NCBI GenBank assembly: GCA_041399085.1
Contig: JAWKTM010000014.1
Coordinates: forward strand, 78,457-142,456
DNA: 64,000 nucleotides
Source: JAWKTM01 sp041399085
Lineage (GTDB): Bacteria; Planctomycetota; Planctomycetia; Pirellulales; Pirellulaceae
Reading direction: 5' to 3'
The translations under genes and the position numbers were made by a program. Shown piece after piece: positions 54,401 through 63,102 of this stretch. Within the stretch, counting starts at the first letter, position 1; every line of letters starts with the position of its first letter. Below the pieces are notes generated by a model. That model was not told where the DNA came from, ran no database searches, and saw nothing but the letters and a program-made list of their open reading frames with translations.

Positions 54401-55659
54401 ATTCGCGGCCTTCGACTCAGGTGGAACGGATTCCATTGCAGGACGTCGACGCGCTGCAAGTCAACGTTCGCGGACGGTTGGAAGGACAACTGGGCGAGGA
54501 TCCTCGCCGCGAAATGACTCGGCATGTTAGGACGCACGCAATTGATTGGCCCGGCCGCCAATTGGCAACGCTGGTCGACGGCGACACGCTGTTTGTGAGT
54601 AATCGCTTTCAATTGGCGGCTTACGATTCGCAATCCGGACAACGCCGGTGGACGACTCCCGCGCCGCCCAACCGCAAGATGCAATTTGCACAGGCGTGGA
54701 CCAATATCGCGATGCGGCCAACGCCGCGCGGTGACAGCCTCTTCGTGCGAATGCTGTACGGCGAACAACCATGTTTAACGTGCGTCAACCGGGCGGACGG
54801 GACATTTCGCTGGGTGAGCGAACTACCCGATTCGGAAGCGATCGTTTCCGATCCGCTGTGGCTGCACAATCAGCTCGTCGTGTTGACGGCCGAACGCAGC
54901 GACCAGCAGGCGACCGTTCTGCGGATCAGTCGGCTGGATTCCGCCACGGGCGAGGTTGTTGATCGACTACCGCTCGCCTACCTGCGTGATTCCTGGTGGC
55001 AGCGACGTAACGCATCCGTGACGCAACTGAAGGACGGCCTGCTCGTAACTCTCTCGGGAGCGGTCATCCGCTGCGACGATCAGGGGGAAATTCGCTGGGT
55101 CCGCAAGCAAGTCGTGCTGCCGACCGAAGAGGACAACGAATGGGTAAAGCAACATTTCCAGCCACCGTTCGTCCTCGGCGATCTAGCCATCATCGTCCAA
55201 CCAGGCGTGGCCACGGTCGATGCGGTCGAGCTCGAATCGGGTCGCTTGCGTTGGTCGCGGCTGATGCCGGACGTCGAGCGCTTGTTGGGAGCCGCGCACG
55301 GACAGGTGATCGTGGAAAGCCGCGATGGTTTCGAGGCCTTGGATTTAGGCGACGGCGGAAGCGAATGGCGTTATGGCAATTCCAATTCGGACTCGCGGCT
55401 TATGGCGGCCCTGATGGACGACCAGTCGATTCTGTTTAGTCGTCGAAATGACAAAGCCGCGCCGCGCGCCAAAGCTCAGGTGGAACTGATTTGGCTGGAC
55501 ACAGTCAGCGGCGCCGAACGAAAACGTCTATCGCTCGAATCGTTGGAAGAAACCGAATTGCGATTCGGCCCGTTCATTCCGCAAGCGGAAAAGATTTGGG
55601 CATTCTTCGGGCACTCACATGCGGATCCAACTCGCGAATTGCTGGAACTGAGCCGGTAG
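51475..55659 (+). CDS. large membrane-anchored protein with C-terminal PQQ-like beta-propeller
   Basis: The 1394-aa protein has one N-terminal membrane anchor (LGPLLALAATVALLLGFGWF), then an acidic linker with repeated STDERSTEERSTEERPTEE and an Ala-rich stretch to about residue 145. Residues 160-540 look like a beta-sandwich (concanavalin-like) region with VFFQSTNGRRNEILRFVR and WWISVDGRHWAESDLGWW. Residues 550-980 are helical, TPR-like. Residues 1020-1394 resemble PQQ-enzyme/WD-type propeller blades (VDGDTLFVSNRFQLAAYDSQ, SGQRRWTTPAPPN, VDAVELESGRLRWSRLMPD). The protein is probably cell-surface or periplasmic; no catalytic motif is evident. It follows sufS by 60 bp. Confidence 0.7.
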   Translation: MPRSRNEVLGPLLALAATVALLLGFGWFAADELMRTWGESTVAEREASPAERSTDERSTEERSTEERPTEEHSGESTEPSDPTATQASDEKPPATPNGEGSVAETTQGDLAQQAVEAAAAQVAAAAASSETDDAGDDSTAAQQNDVPWSSAIAADAPSVDWRDLAMRRFDVKRSMPQVETLKDWFEPVVGHAFEIHPTETRLGRCGQIQVNSIGRLRAPLNDDTTLRMELDHHNRVRIHVYCGTVGVTLAYYEHHQYCWAAYATMRKPKDVLPSHAALTSTDGARARRSEVRYGGPLELRYRDGEVILSRGVIALVRAPLPGPPNDVYFQGQVAFPGLELVRTHGFPAAEDPLPLVWESDRPVELEWDKQLAAGAWTETLPDGGMALVATQPKEKSHVTTPLRPDGICLATMELRDVSPGTGVFFQSTNGRRNEILRFVRNPHSGRTCLVLRGNDDAHEHPCRRLEEDVEPCVGQTVWLRMLFGCATWRWWISVDGRHWAESDLGWWNMPGDIASIGVQHVANRENTRIEVHTVQVRRLDALSSLASDELLTKARAAYDLPNLPAWLDAIEPHKPAGVNNMEWRRACAVKTLSVGATRDLSHALLSWLLDDAAERDLPIERQLQLLNEAALIYDVRDDLNLLTQFFGRYHSLGAASLSEGRRPFSTILEPMLTAPVASQQAMRLAEQSLMRGELLQLLDGRRWGEALAFADRLRFLHFDEQFPLVDWAEATARREISTAGHLTAEEDAASLDVPVTTVTRLKEDWQHPYVETLNKSTYNMLHELQALLDSGANEDAAKLLTAIEPGSWDGVAPAPSESRLLVSLPTALRTALRENSELREIVRAEYTTLARLRIRQAIQRGDPEAVRLAAVQFEPTDVVAEAYRWLGDRALDSGWFGQAQAWYELERDADLAGNASGVQARLRLVAALQGRTLGEAVTAPVAFGDALMAPAEFEAMIADLVTHRSAASDGGEAHSDSRPSTQVERIPLQDVDALQVNVRGRLEGQLGEDPRREMTRHVRTHAIDWPGRQLATLVDGDTLFVSNRFQLAAYDSQSGQRRWTTPAPPNRKMQFAQAWTNIAMRPTPRGDSLFVRMLYGEQPCLTCVNRADGTFRWVSELPDSEAIVSDPLWLHNQLVVLTAERSDQQATVLRISRLDSATGEVVDRLPLAYLRDSWWQRRNASVTQLKDGLLVTLSGAVIRCDDQGEIRWVRKQVVLPTEEDNEWVKQHFQPPFVLGDLAIIVQPGVATVDAVELESGRLRWSRLMPDVERLLGAAHGQVIVESRDGFEALDLGDGGSEWRYGNSNSDSRLMAALMDDQSILFSRRNDKAAPRAKAQVELIWLDTVSGAERKRLSLESLEETELRFGPFIPQAEKIWAFFGHSHADPTRELLELSR

Positions 55660-55669
55660 GCCGCATCGT

Positions 55670-56287
55670 CTAAGCCGCCGCTTCGTGTTGGCTGTCTCCC
55701 GACGAATCGAAGTCGTCCGGCGGAACGAGCTGTCCCCAACGCCGCATTCGATACCAACATAAAAGGTAGTAGACCGACCAATACGCCACGGCGCCAAGTG
55801 CCAGCCCGACAAGACATCCGCCCAACCACAACGGCGCGGCGATCTCCATCAATCGCGACCAATAGAACTTAACGGCCACCCACCAACCCTGTGGTGGATG
55901 AGCCAACTCGCTCCACCATTCGCGGCCGATTCCGGGCTGACCAAGCAAACGCCGGCCGACGTAGTAGCAAGTCCAGAAGATTGGCACGATCGTGGCCGGA
56001 TTGGAAATCCAGACGATCGGGACGCCAACTACCTTGTTTGCTCGCAGCAGCCAAGCCAGAAACACCGCCAGCAGCATCTGCGCGCCGACCGTTGGCGTAA
56101 ACGTGACGAACACGCCGATCGCGACACCCAAAGCCAACTGGTGCGGCGGATCGTCCGCATGCAGCATGTTGTGCATCACGAAGTGATGCGCCCAATGCCA
56201 CGCACGGCGAACCCGTTCGATCGTGTAACGCTGGATCATCCCTGGGGCCGGCGCGGACAAGTCGTGGTTTGGCTGGAGAGGAAACAC
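55670..56287 (-). CDS. DUF2062 domain-containing membrane protein
   Basis: The 205-aa protein has the DUF2062 pattern: HQLALGVAIGVFVTFTPTVG, AQMLLAVFLAWLLRANKVVG, VPIVWISNPATIVPIFWTCY and YVGRRLLG. It has three to four membrane segments; the last is LWLGGCLVGLALGAVAYWSV. The tail is soluble and acidic. The function of the family is unknown, though it is sometimes found near glycosyltransferases. It converges with the preceding gene, the two stops 10 bp apart. Confidence 0.88.
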   Translation of the reverse strand: MFPLQPNHDLSAPAPGMIQRYTIERVRRAWHWAHHFVMHNMLHADDPPHQLALGVAIGVFVTFTPTVGAQMLLAVFLAWLLRANKVVGVPIVWISNPATIVPIFWTCYYVGRRLLGQPGIGREWWSELAHPPQGWWVAVKFYWSRLMEIAAPLWLGGCLVGLALGAVAYWSVYYLLCWYRMRRWGQLVPPDDFDSSGDSQHEAAA

Positions 56288-56476
56288 TGATCGAGAAGTC
56301 TAGCGGAAGGCACTAGTCTCGGTAATCCGGACTTGACCGCCAGTCTCGTTCCATCAACCTCTCTACCGATACACTTGGCTCGAAACGCATCTTCGCGACA
56401 AAGCCAAAAGAAACGGGGCGAACGCCGCAGATATCGGCAGCGTTGCCCCAGTTTTCAGATTCGTATGAAATCTCTG

Positions 56477-57395
56477 TTACGGCAATTGTGAAGCTTCGCG
56501 GCCTTCCGACGTGCTGGACGCTCGCCAGACGTTGATGTCGATCGTGTTGGCGACGAACCGCACGCTGGCGTCGCACAACGTTACTTGAACGCCACCCGGA
56601 TGCCGGCTACGCGAGGCGTACATGCTGGGGTTCGTTGTCGTTGGTGTTCCGGTGCATGGCAAGTTCAATTGCGGTTGGTTATTGCAGTAGCCCGGCGTGT
56701 AGACCACATCGGGAGCCGTGGCGTTGGGAGGAAGATAAGTGCTGAATCCCGAAGCGTCGCCCCACCATGTGAAACCGCGGAGATCCGATCCACGTCCTTG
56801 AAGCACTTCACCTACCATTAACGTGTTGCTAGTGCCGTCCAGGATATCGGCCAGTCCCCAAACCCAGCGTCCACTTCGAAGGCCAAATGGGGCGCCGCCG
56901 TGCGTAATTCCATTGAGTGTGGCCTGACTTCCATACGCGTTGGTGTTTCCGACATTGACCGCATAGTTGTGGCTGGTAATCCCCGACAATGGCGCTGTGG
57001 TTGGTCACTCAGGCACGTCAACATCTCGAAGCGTTTGGTCGTGACGTTCGTCGTATTTGGCGCCGCCCCATACCTGGGTCCCGTGGGATCCGTTCCACCT
57101 AGAGTTTCGATAAAGATCGAAGGCAGCTTGTTGTTCAATGAACGGTAGAATCCGTACTTGCCCACGTTCCCCAGCAGCAGCCGCTAGCGGATACTTGCGG
57201 TGGAAGCTTCTTGTGGATGTCGTGGTAATTATGCATGGCGATGCCAAGCTGTTTGAGGTTATTGGCACAACTGGACCGACGGGCGGCCTCCCGCCGCGGC
57301 CTGCACAGCTGGCAACAGCATGCCACCAAAACTCCAATAATGGCAATCACAACTAATAGCTCGACCAATGTGAAACCGCGACTCTTTCTAACCAT
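56477..57395 (-). pseudogene. DUF1559 prepilin-like protein, frameshifted
   Basis: The start ATG 57395 gives the type IV prepilin leader KSRGFTLVELLVVIAIIGVL, with EAARRSSCANNLKQLGIAMH and NYHDIHKKLPPQ following. The central part runs in another frame (PSIFIETLGG), and the C-terminal half (56477-56989) has ILDGTSNTLMVGEVLQGRGS, SRHPGGVQVTLCDASVRFVA and NTIDINVWRA, the SBP_bac_10/DUF1559 signatures (H-P-G-G). Two or three indels lie between 56980 and 57280. These proteins are abundant in planctomycetes; their function is unknown. Confidence 0.75.
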
Positions 57396-57532
57396 GACTG
57401 TAGCCCTGTATTGCGAGGAAGTAACAGTAACAAACAATAAATAAACGCTTTCTTTGTCGCCGCCTCATCACGTTCCGATTGGCAGAGTGTCTAACATCTG
57501 CCGTTGGCCAATCTCCGCAGGGAACTGAGTCG

Positions 57533-57945
57533 CTACGGAATCTCGACGTTGTAGGTATTGTCACCCTCCGCCGAGACGGTAAATTCCAACGTCGTTTTCG
57601 AGTTGTATTCTTCGGGGATTCGTTCCTTGGCAGGAGGGCCCGATTCGCCCGGTAATGGATCACTGGCAGGCAACGCCGAATCACCGGAGCTCACTCGCAC
57701 TTCATGACTCCCGGCGAAAGTCCACCCTCGACCGGAATCTCATACTCGCCGTTCTTGATCTCCGCAGCTCCGAATGTGCTGCCCGATTTGAGCGTGAACT
57801 GAATCGTTCGTAGATCCAGCGGACTCCCTTTAAGGATTACATTTTCCCCGAACAGCTTGCCGATCGCCGTAGTCCTCTCCTCCGCATCCCGAAAACGCAA
57901 CGACCGCGAGAAGTATAAAACCCAGTCCGTACTAACACGCCGCAT
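57533..57945 (-). pseudogene. small lipoprotein with transthyretin-like fold, frameshifted
   Basis: Successive minus-strand frames give a signal peptide and lipobox (FILLAVVAFSGCGG), LKGSPLDLRTIQFTLKSGST, AEIKNGEYEIPVEGGLSPG, and, after one indel near 57705, SHEVRVSSGDSALP through TLEFTVSAEGDNTYNVEIP-stop. It resembles the short carboxypeptidase-regulatory-like lipoproteins often encoded beside DUF1559 genes. It lies upstream of the minus-strand DUF1559 gene, probably in one transcript. Confidence 0.6.
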
Positions 57946-58400
57946 GCGTTGGATCCTTTGTGCAACGAATGAATTAAAAAGTGATCTCACATCCGCTCGA
58001 TTCGTGTTCATGACGGATATGGAAAGCCGATTCTCTTACCATGACAGGCAGGGCAAAACCAAATCGCAAACCTTCTGTCCACATTCTTAAAATGACTTGT
58101 GCCTTTGCGACACCGGATGTCTGGAGGTTAGGCGATTGCCAATGTTATGTCAAACTTTCCAGGAATACTAAATTCAAATCGACAAATCCTTTCCTTGTCT
58201 TATTCCATTTAAGAGGAATCCTCGTCATCCGCCTTCCGCCGACGCGGACGAGTGGCCAAGTTGCCTTTATCGAATCCGAACTTGCCACCTGAGGAACCGC
58301 GTCGCTGAACTGAGCACGCATTGCCTGCTGGCTCTCCCGACGGTCATCCCGACTACTCGGGCTTCCTTCTGCTGCCTGCTGCGGAATTTTTCCCCAACGC

Positions 58401-58429
58401 TTGACGGCGTCTCCCGCAGTCACTAACCT
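58401..58429 (+). promoter_or_regulatory. promoter of the DUF1559-lipoprotein-hemP operon
   Basis: TTGACG (58401-58406) and TAACCT (58424-58429) with a 17-bp spacer. The start of transcription would fall near 58436, against the Fur-like palindrome. Otherwise the 58012-58563 gap holds no gene. Confidence 0.5.
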
Positions 58430-58438
58430 CTGCTGTAC

Positions 58439-58453
58439 TGAGATTGAATCTCA
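58439..58453. promoter_or_regulatory. Fur-box-like 7-1-7 operator
   Basis: TGAGATT-G-AATCTCA is a perfect 7-1-7 inverted repeat. The layout and half-site are close to the classical Fur core TGATAATNATTATCA. It covers positions +4 to +18 or so of the candidate promoter, where a repressor would act, and the operon includes hemP, a typical Fur target. Confidence 0.65.
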
Positions 58454-58563
58454 GTTGCAATAAGTCGAGCCTGCCCGCCAATCTGTAGCAAGCCTCCCCG
58501 GCCAGCCAACGCCAGCCTCTCTCGGCCTCGCGTTTTCACATCCGCGTTCTCGGGGAGCTTCAC

Positions 58564-59470
58564 ATGTCCAAGTTGTTGAGGAATCGACGCCATGTTCGCA
58601 TCGCGTCAGCATCGCGTGTCGGATTTACGCTCGTGGAATTGCTCGTGGTGATCGCCATCATTGGCATTCTGGTCGCCATGTTGTTGCCGGCCGTGCAAGC
58701 GGCTCGCGAAGCCACTCGGCGATCCAGTTGCACAAACAATCTGAAGCAGATCAGGCTGGCTCTGCTGGTACCACGATACGTACAAGTCGTTTCCAGCCGG
58801 TTCGATCCAAAGCAATTTCGTGAGCGGCTTCGCGTCGATCCTGCCCTACATCGAGCAGAACAATACGGCTGACTTGTACGACTTCCAGCCTCTACTACAC
58901 CGATCCACAATCGAGCGGTCTCGAATCAACGCATCTCCAGGTGTATGTGTCCGTCGATGCCTTTGCCGCAGGAAGTGCCGTTGGTGTCGGCTAACGAAAC
59001 CGGCGGGCCTTCGAGTTATCTGCTAAACGAAGGCACGGACGACTACATGGCGGCTTGCGACGGCGTCTTCGGTTTGCAATGGCCCGGCTACGGATATCCC
59101 AACCCCAACGTTCGTTTTGCGGACATCATCGACAGCACCAGTTCCACGTTTGCGGTTGGCGAAACCACCTACAACATGCGGGACTATTTGTGGTCGGCTT
59201 CGACGCCCGGAGTTGGAGGACAAGTGAGGTGGGGCACGGCTCGTTGGGTCGTGGGGTATCCCGCCATCGCAGCTGGCACGACGCTCAAGCCCTTTAATCT
59301 CCGGCGGCCGCTGGCAACGGCAGCTATCAGAGCATGCATCCGGGCCGGAGCGAACTTTGTCTACTGCGACGGCAGCGTGCACTTCATTCCCGAGACGATC
59401 GACAGCGTCACCTCTGTACCACAGCATAGCCACACGTCAAGGTGGCGAAATCGTGCCTGGTGGCCTGTAA
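58564..59470 (+). pseudogene. DUF1559 prepilin-like protein, frameshifted
   Basis: ATG 58564 opens with a prepilin leader (RVGFTLVELLVVIAIIGILV), then EATRRSSCTNNLKQI. The frame shifts at about 58765, 58890 and 59310. Other frames carry SGFASILPYIEQNNTADLYD, VYVCPSMPLPQEVP, SSYLLNEGTDDYMAACDGVF, STSSTFAVGETTYN, and SMHPGGANFVYCDGSVHFIP, with an end at GGEIVPGGL-stop (59468-59470). It is the first gene of the plus-strand set with a Fur-like operator. Confidence 0.75.
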
Positions 59471-59520
59471 ACGGAAGGAACGTACTTCAGGCAGCTTCTT
59501 CAAAGATGGGGAGCCGACAC

Positions 59521-59970
59521 ATGAACGTCAATACGACGGTTCGCAATCTGCTGGTGATCGCCGCGGCGGCTGGCTTAGTCACCGTCGCCGGTTGTGGCGG
59601 CAACTCGGGACCGCCACGCTTCGCGGCGTCGGGCCGAGTTTCCTTGGACGGTCAACCGCTCTCGAATGCGGAGATCGTCTTCGAGCCTCGCGATTCGCAA
59701 GGGCTCGTCGCGGTCGCTTCGGTCGCGAACGGCGAATTTCGCTGGACCGAGGAAACTGGCCCGACCGCCGGCGATTTCAACGTGCGGATCAATCCGCTGG
59801 CGATGGACGAGGACGAAGCATTGCGGATGGTCTCCAGCGGCAAACGACAGCGGCTGGAATTGATCGCGGTCCCGGTCGCATACCAACGGCCGGGGCAGCT
59901 TGAAGCCACCGTGTCGTCGGACGGTCCAAACGAATTCAATTTCGAACTCACCTCGCGTCCGAAGCGCTAA
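59521..59970 (+). CDS. small lipoprotein with carboxypeptidase-regulatory-like fold
   Basis: ATG 59521 gives 149 aa; an upstream in-frame ATG at 59506 is less likely. Signal peptide and lipobox: LLVIAAAAGLVTVAGC-GG. The rest is a beta-sandwich of the type found in planctomycete lipoproteins: ASGRVSLDGQPLSNAEIVFE, GEFRWTEETGPTAGDFNVRI, and FNFELTSRPKR. It lies between DUF1559 and hemP on the same strand, 20 bp before hemP, and is probably part of the same iron-responsive transcript. Confidence 0.75.
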   Translation: MNVNTTVRNLLVIAAAAGLVTVAGCGGNSGPPRFAASGRVSLDGQPLSNAEIVFEPRDSQGLVAVASVANGEFRWTEETGPTAGDFNVRINPLAMDEDEALRMVSSGKRQRLELIAVPVAYQRPGQLEATVSSDGPNEFNFELTSRPKR

Positions 59971-59990
59971 GTCGTTTTCTGGGAGCAACC

Positions 59991-60194
59991 ATGGCTGAGG
60001 CTGATAAAGACCGAGCGGCCGAGGAGCGACTCGACAAAGCGGATTCCCATTCGCTTTCTCAGGTATTCGGCCAAGCCCGAGTGTGGACGAGCGACGAGCT
60101 CTTCGGTCAACATAACGAGATTTTGATCGTGCATAACGATCAGGTTTATCGTCTGCGACGTACTCGAAATGGCAAACTGATTATGTGCAAATGA
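59991..60194 (+). CDS. hemP: hemin uptake protein HemP
   Basis: The 67-aa protein ends in the HemP signature NEILIVHNDQVYRLRRTRNG followed by KLIMCK. An acidic N-terminal 30 residues precede it. HemP/HmuP proteins accompany haem or iron uptake systems and are usually repressed by Fur. It overlaps by 10 bp an upstream extension of the next frame, but the next gene is better started at 60242. Confidence 0.88.
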   Translation: MAEADKDRAAEERLDKADSHSLSQVFGQARVWTSDELFGQHNEILIVHNDQVYRLRRTRNGKLIMCK

Positions 60195-60241
60195 GACGAT
60201 TTCACTACCATCTACCGGAACTCTTACAAACGAGACGAACG

Positions 60242-61942
60242 ATGCGAATTACCGAACTTAGAAATCACTGGAGAACGTGGCTGGCGTTGTTGCTGGCTGC
60301 CGCGATGTTGGCTGCTCCCACCGTGGCTCGAGCCCACTTTCTGTGGATCGTTCGCACGGTCGAGAAGAATAAAGACGAGCGGCTGCAGGTCTACTTCAGC
60401 GAATCGCCCGAGCCGGACGATCCCGACCTGCTAGAGCGGGTTAAGGACGCCCAGGTTTGGCGGCTGGATGCTTCGGGCGCCGGTACACCGCTGGAGCTAT
60501 CGCTGGCCGGTGAATCATTGTTCAGCGATTTGGGTGACCGTGCTGGCGAACAGGCGGTGTTTGCTTTGTCTCGCGACTACGGAGTGATCTCACGCGGGGG
60601 CGAGAAGTTCTTGTTGCGTTACTACGCCAAGACCGGTCCGGCCGCTGGGCACAAGCATTGGCAGACGCATACGGCCGCCAAGCATCTCGATCTGGAATTG
60701 ATTCCCAGCGTGTCGGGCCAGCAGATTCAGGTGCAAACCCTTTGGCAAGGCAAGCCGGTGGCCGATGCCCAAGTGAAGATCGCAGGGCCAGGCATCGACG
60801 AAGTGGAAACGGCCTCGGATGAAGCTGGGAACGTTTCATTCCGAGCGGGCGAGCCGGGCCTGTACGCCATTCGAGTTCGCCACATTGAATCCCGCGGCGG
60901 CACGATCGGCGACCAAGCGTTCGATTCCGTTCGACATTACGCTACGCTGGCGTTGCCGGTCGATTCCTCCGTCGCTTCGGCGCCGGCCAAGACCTCGCCC
61001 AAATCGCCGAAGACGAACGACGACGAAAGCAAGACTGCCATGTATCCGAAACTTGATGAGCCCGTCACCAGCTTTGGCGCCGCCATCGCGGACGGAGCGT
61101 TGTACATCTACGGCGGTCATACCGGCGGTGCTCATTCGTACTCGAAGCTGGAGCAAGGCGACGAGCTGCTGCGACTCGACTTGAAGCATCCGACCCAATG
61201 GGAGTCGATCGCCAAAGGACCGCACTTGCAAGGTCTGGCGATGGTCGCGCACGGCAAACAGCTCTATCGCGTGGGCGGCTTTACCGCGATGAACGAAAAG
61301 GGCGAAGAGCATCATTTGGTGTCGCAAAACGATGCCGCTCGCTTCGACTTGACGGACAAGAAGTGGCACGAACTACCGGAACTTCCCGAACCTCGCAGCT
61401 CGCACGACGCGGCAGTCGTAGGCGACAAATTGTATGTCGTCGGCGGCTGGCAGCTCCGCGGCGAGGAAGATAGCCACTGGCACACGACGGCCTACTTGAT
61501 GGATCTCAAGTCCGAGACGCCCGCTTGGGAAGCGATTCCCGAGCCGCCGTTTCAACGTCGCGCGATTGCCGCGGCGGCTCATCAAGGCAAGCTATACGTG
61601 ATTGGCGGCATGCAGGAAGACGGCGGCCCGACAACACGAGTCGACGTGTTTGATCCCGAGTCCGGCAAATGGACCCAAGGCCCCAGCCTTCAAGGCGACC
61701 CGATGAACGGATTCGGCAGTTCGGCCTTCGCGGTCGGCGGCAAGCTGTGCGTCAGCACGTTAAAAGGCGACCTGCAGCGCTTAAGTGACGATGGCAAATC
61801 GTGGACGGTGGTTCGCAAACTGGATAACGCCCGCTTCTTCCACCGCATGTTGCCGCTGGGCGACAATCAATTGCTGTTCGTCGGCGGCGCCAACATGGAG
61901 TCCGGTAAGTTCGACCAAGTCGAAGTGCTCTCGGCGAATTAG
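60242..61942 (+). CDS. secreted DUF4198-like plus Kelch-repeat protein
   Basis: ATG 60242 gives 566 aa and a classical signal peptide (WLALLLAAAMLAAPTVARA-HF); the frame is open 19 codons upstream. Residues 25-245 are DUF4198-like (HFLWIVRTVEKNKDERLQVY, ...YYAKTGPAAGHKHWQTHT), a domain of periplasmic proteins tied to nickel, cobalt or other metal uptake. After a Ser/Pro/Lys linker, residues 280-566 form Kelch beta-propeller blades (ADGALYIYGGHTGGAHSYSK, GDKLYVVGGWQLRGEEDSHW, GKLYVIGGMQEDGGPTTRVD). It is the last gene of the hemP operon and is followed by a terminator. Confidence 0.8.
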   Translation: MRITELRNHWRTWLALLLAAAMLAAPTVARAHFLWIVRTVEKNKDERLQVYFSESPEPDDPDLLERVKDAQVWRLDASGAGTPLELSLAGESLFSDLGDRAGEQAVFALSRDYGVISRGGEKFLLRYYAKTGPAAGHKHWQTHTAAKHLDLELIPSVSGQQIQVQTLWQGKPVADAQVKIAGPGIDEVETASDEAGNVSFRAGEPGLYAIRVRHIESRGGTIGDQAFDSVRHYATLALPVDSSVASAPAKTSPKSPKTNDDESKTAMYPKLDEPVTSFGAAIADGALYIYGGHTGGAHSYSKLEQGDELLRLDLKHPTQWESIAKGPHLQGLAMVAHGKQLYRVGGFTAMNEKGEEHHLVSQNDAARFDLTDKKWHELPELPEPRSSHDAAVVGDKLYVVGGWQLRGEEDSHWHTTAYLMDLKSETPAWEAIPEPPFQRRAIAAAAHQGKLYVIGGMQEDGGPTTRVDVFDPESGKWTQGPSLQGDPMNGFGSSAFAVGGKLCVSTLKGDLQRLSDDGKSWTVVRKLDNARFFHRMLPLGDNQLLFVGGANMESGKFDQVEVLSAN

Positions 61943-61983
61943 CAGCGCGCCTTGGCAAGCGAAGTAGTGCTCGGCTTTACGCA

Positions 61984-62013
61984 ACGGGTCAGCGCCAGAC
62001 GCTGGCCCGTTTT
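61984..62013 (+). terminator. Rho-independent terminator of the hemP operon
   Basis: An 11-bp stem ACGGGTCAGCG / CGCTGGCCCGT (one G-T pair), loop CCAGA, followed by TTT at 62011-62013. Confidence 0.75.
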
Positions 62014-62157
62014 CGTTCGTGAACCTAGCGGGCGGCTCGCTCACGATTTCGTGATCGCGGGTGTTCCACCGAAGTGCCAGGCAACAGCGCCGGAACTCCG
62101 TGCGGGGATGTGTTTCCGCTTTGGTACGAGACGAGGCGAGGATCTTTGCGGACTTGA

Positions 62158-62946
62158 CTATTCGGCCCGAGCCCGGTGCAGCTTCAGGACGACCGGCGCG
62201 AGTTGCTCGGCGATTAGCGCGTGGGCGTCGTCGTTGGGGTGCATGCCATCGAGCAGCAGGGCGTCGAGCGATTGGCCGGGACGAGACGCGTGCCGGAACA
62301 TCGCGGCCCGAATGTCGACCAATTCGACCTGGTTCTCTTTGGCAACGCGGCGGATCACATCGTTGTATTTGGCTAGCAGGGGCGCGTCGAATCCCGTATC
62401 CGAATCCGGCTCGTAAGGTGGACGGCCGTAAACTTCTTTGAGACGCGGCGTCCAGCGAAGCGGGTTGGTCGTCATCAAAATCACGGCGGCGTCTTGTTCG
62501 CGAGCCGCGGCGATCATCCAGCGCAGATTTGCTTCGTATTGGTCAATCGCCACCCGTGGCTTGGTGGCTGGCGGCGTACGCCACACGTCGACCGCCGAGT
62601 CGTTGATTCCGAACTGGATGATGATTATCGCTGGCCGACGGGCCAAAACATCACGTTCGAAACGAGCTTTGGCGTCGCGCGTGGTATTTCCGCCTCGGCC
62701 CGCGTTGTGGACCGGCAGTTCGCAATCCGCGCCTTTCAATGCCGCTTGTAGGCGGACCGAATACACCTGCTGGATCGCACCCGGCCGGAAGGCGGTGGTC
62801 GAATCGCCAAAGGCCACGATGCCGCCGGCCCGAATTGCTGGCTCGCCCCCGTCGCTGGACGGCGCGGAAGTTGGCGTTTGTGCTCGGCCGAAGCTCATGG
62901 AGCCGCACAAGACGACAGCTATCAATATCACGCCAAACCGTTGCAT
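62158..62946 (-). CDS. secreted SGNH/GDSL hydrolase
   Basis: ATG 62946 (MQRFGVILIAVVLCGSMSFG) gives a good signal peptide and 262 aa. Block I is IVAFGDSTTAF (nucleophile Ser), block II GRGGNTTRDA (Gly), block III FGINDSAVD (Asn), block V DGMHPNDDAHALIA (Asp and His). All four SGNH catalytic residues are visible. Esterase activity on acetylated polysaccharides or lipids is likely for the family. It is transcribed divergently from the MiaE-like gene. Confidence 0.88.
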   Translation of the reverse strand: MQRFGVILIAVVLCGSMSFGRAQTPTSAPSSDGGEPAIRAGGIVAFGDSTTAFRPGAIQQVYSVRLQAALKGADCELPVHNAGRGGNTTRDAKARFERDVLARRPAIIIIQFGINDSAVDVWRTPPATKPRVAIDQYEANLRWMIAAAREQDAAVILMTTNPLRWTPRLKEVYGRPPYEPDSDTGFDAPLLAKYNDVIRRVAKENQVELVDIRAAMFRHASRPGQSLDALLLDGMHPNDDAHALIAEQLAPVVLKLHRARAE

Positions 62947-63102
62947 GGTTGCCCTTTCCGAGAGGCCCGCGGTTGGCCAACGAGTCGGCAAGTCACGCCG
63001 CTAGCGGCCCGTCCACCCCGGCGTGTGATTGTAATGGATTGGGGGCGCGACGTTCGATTTCGCGGTGATCCCGCCGGTTGTCGGATCGTCGCACCGTTTC
63101 TT

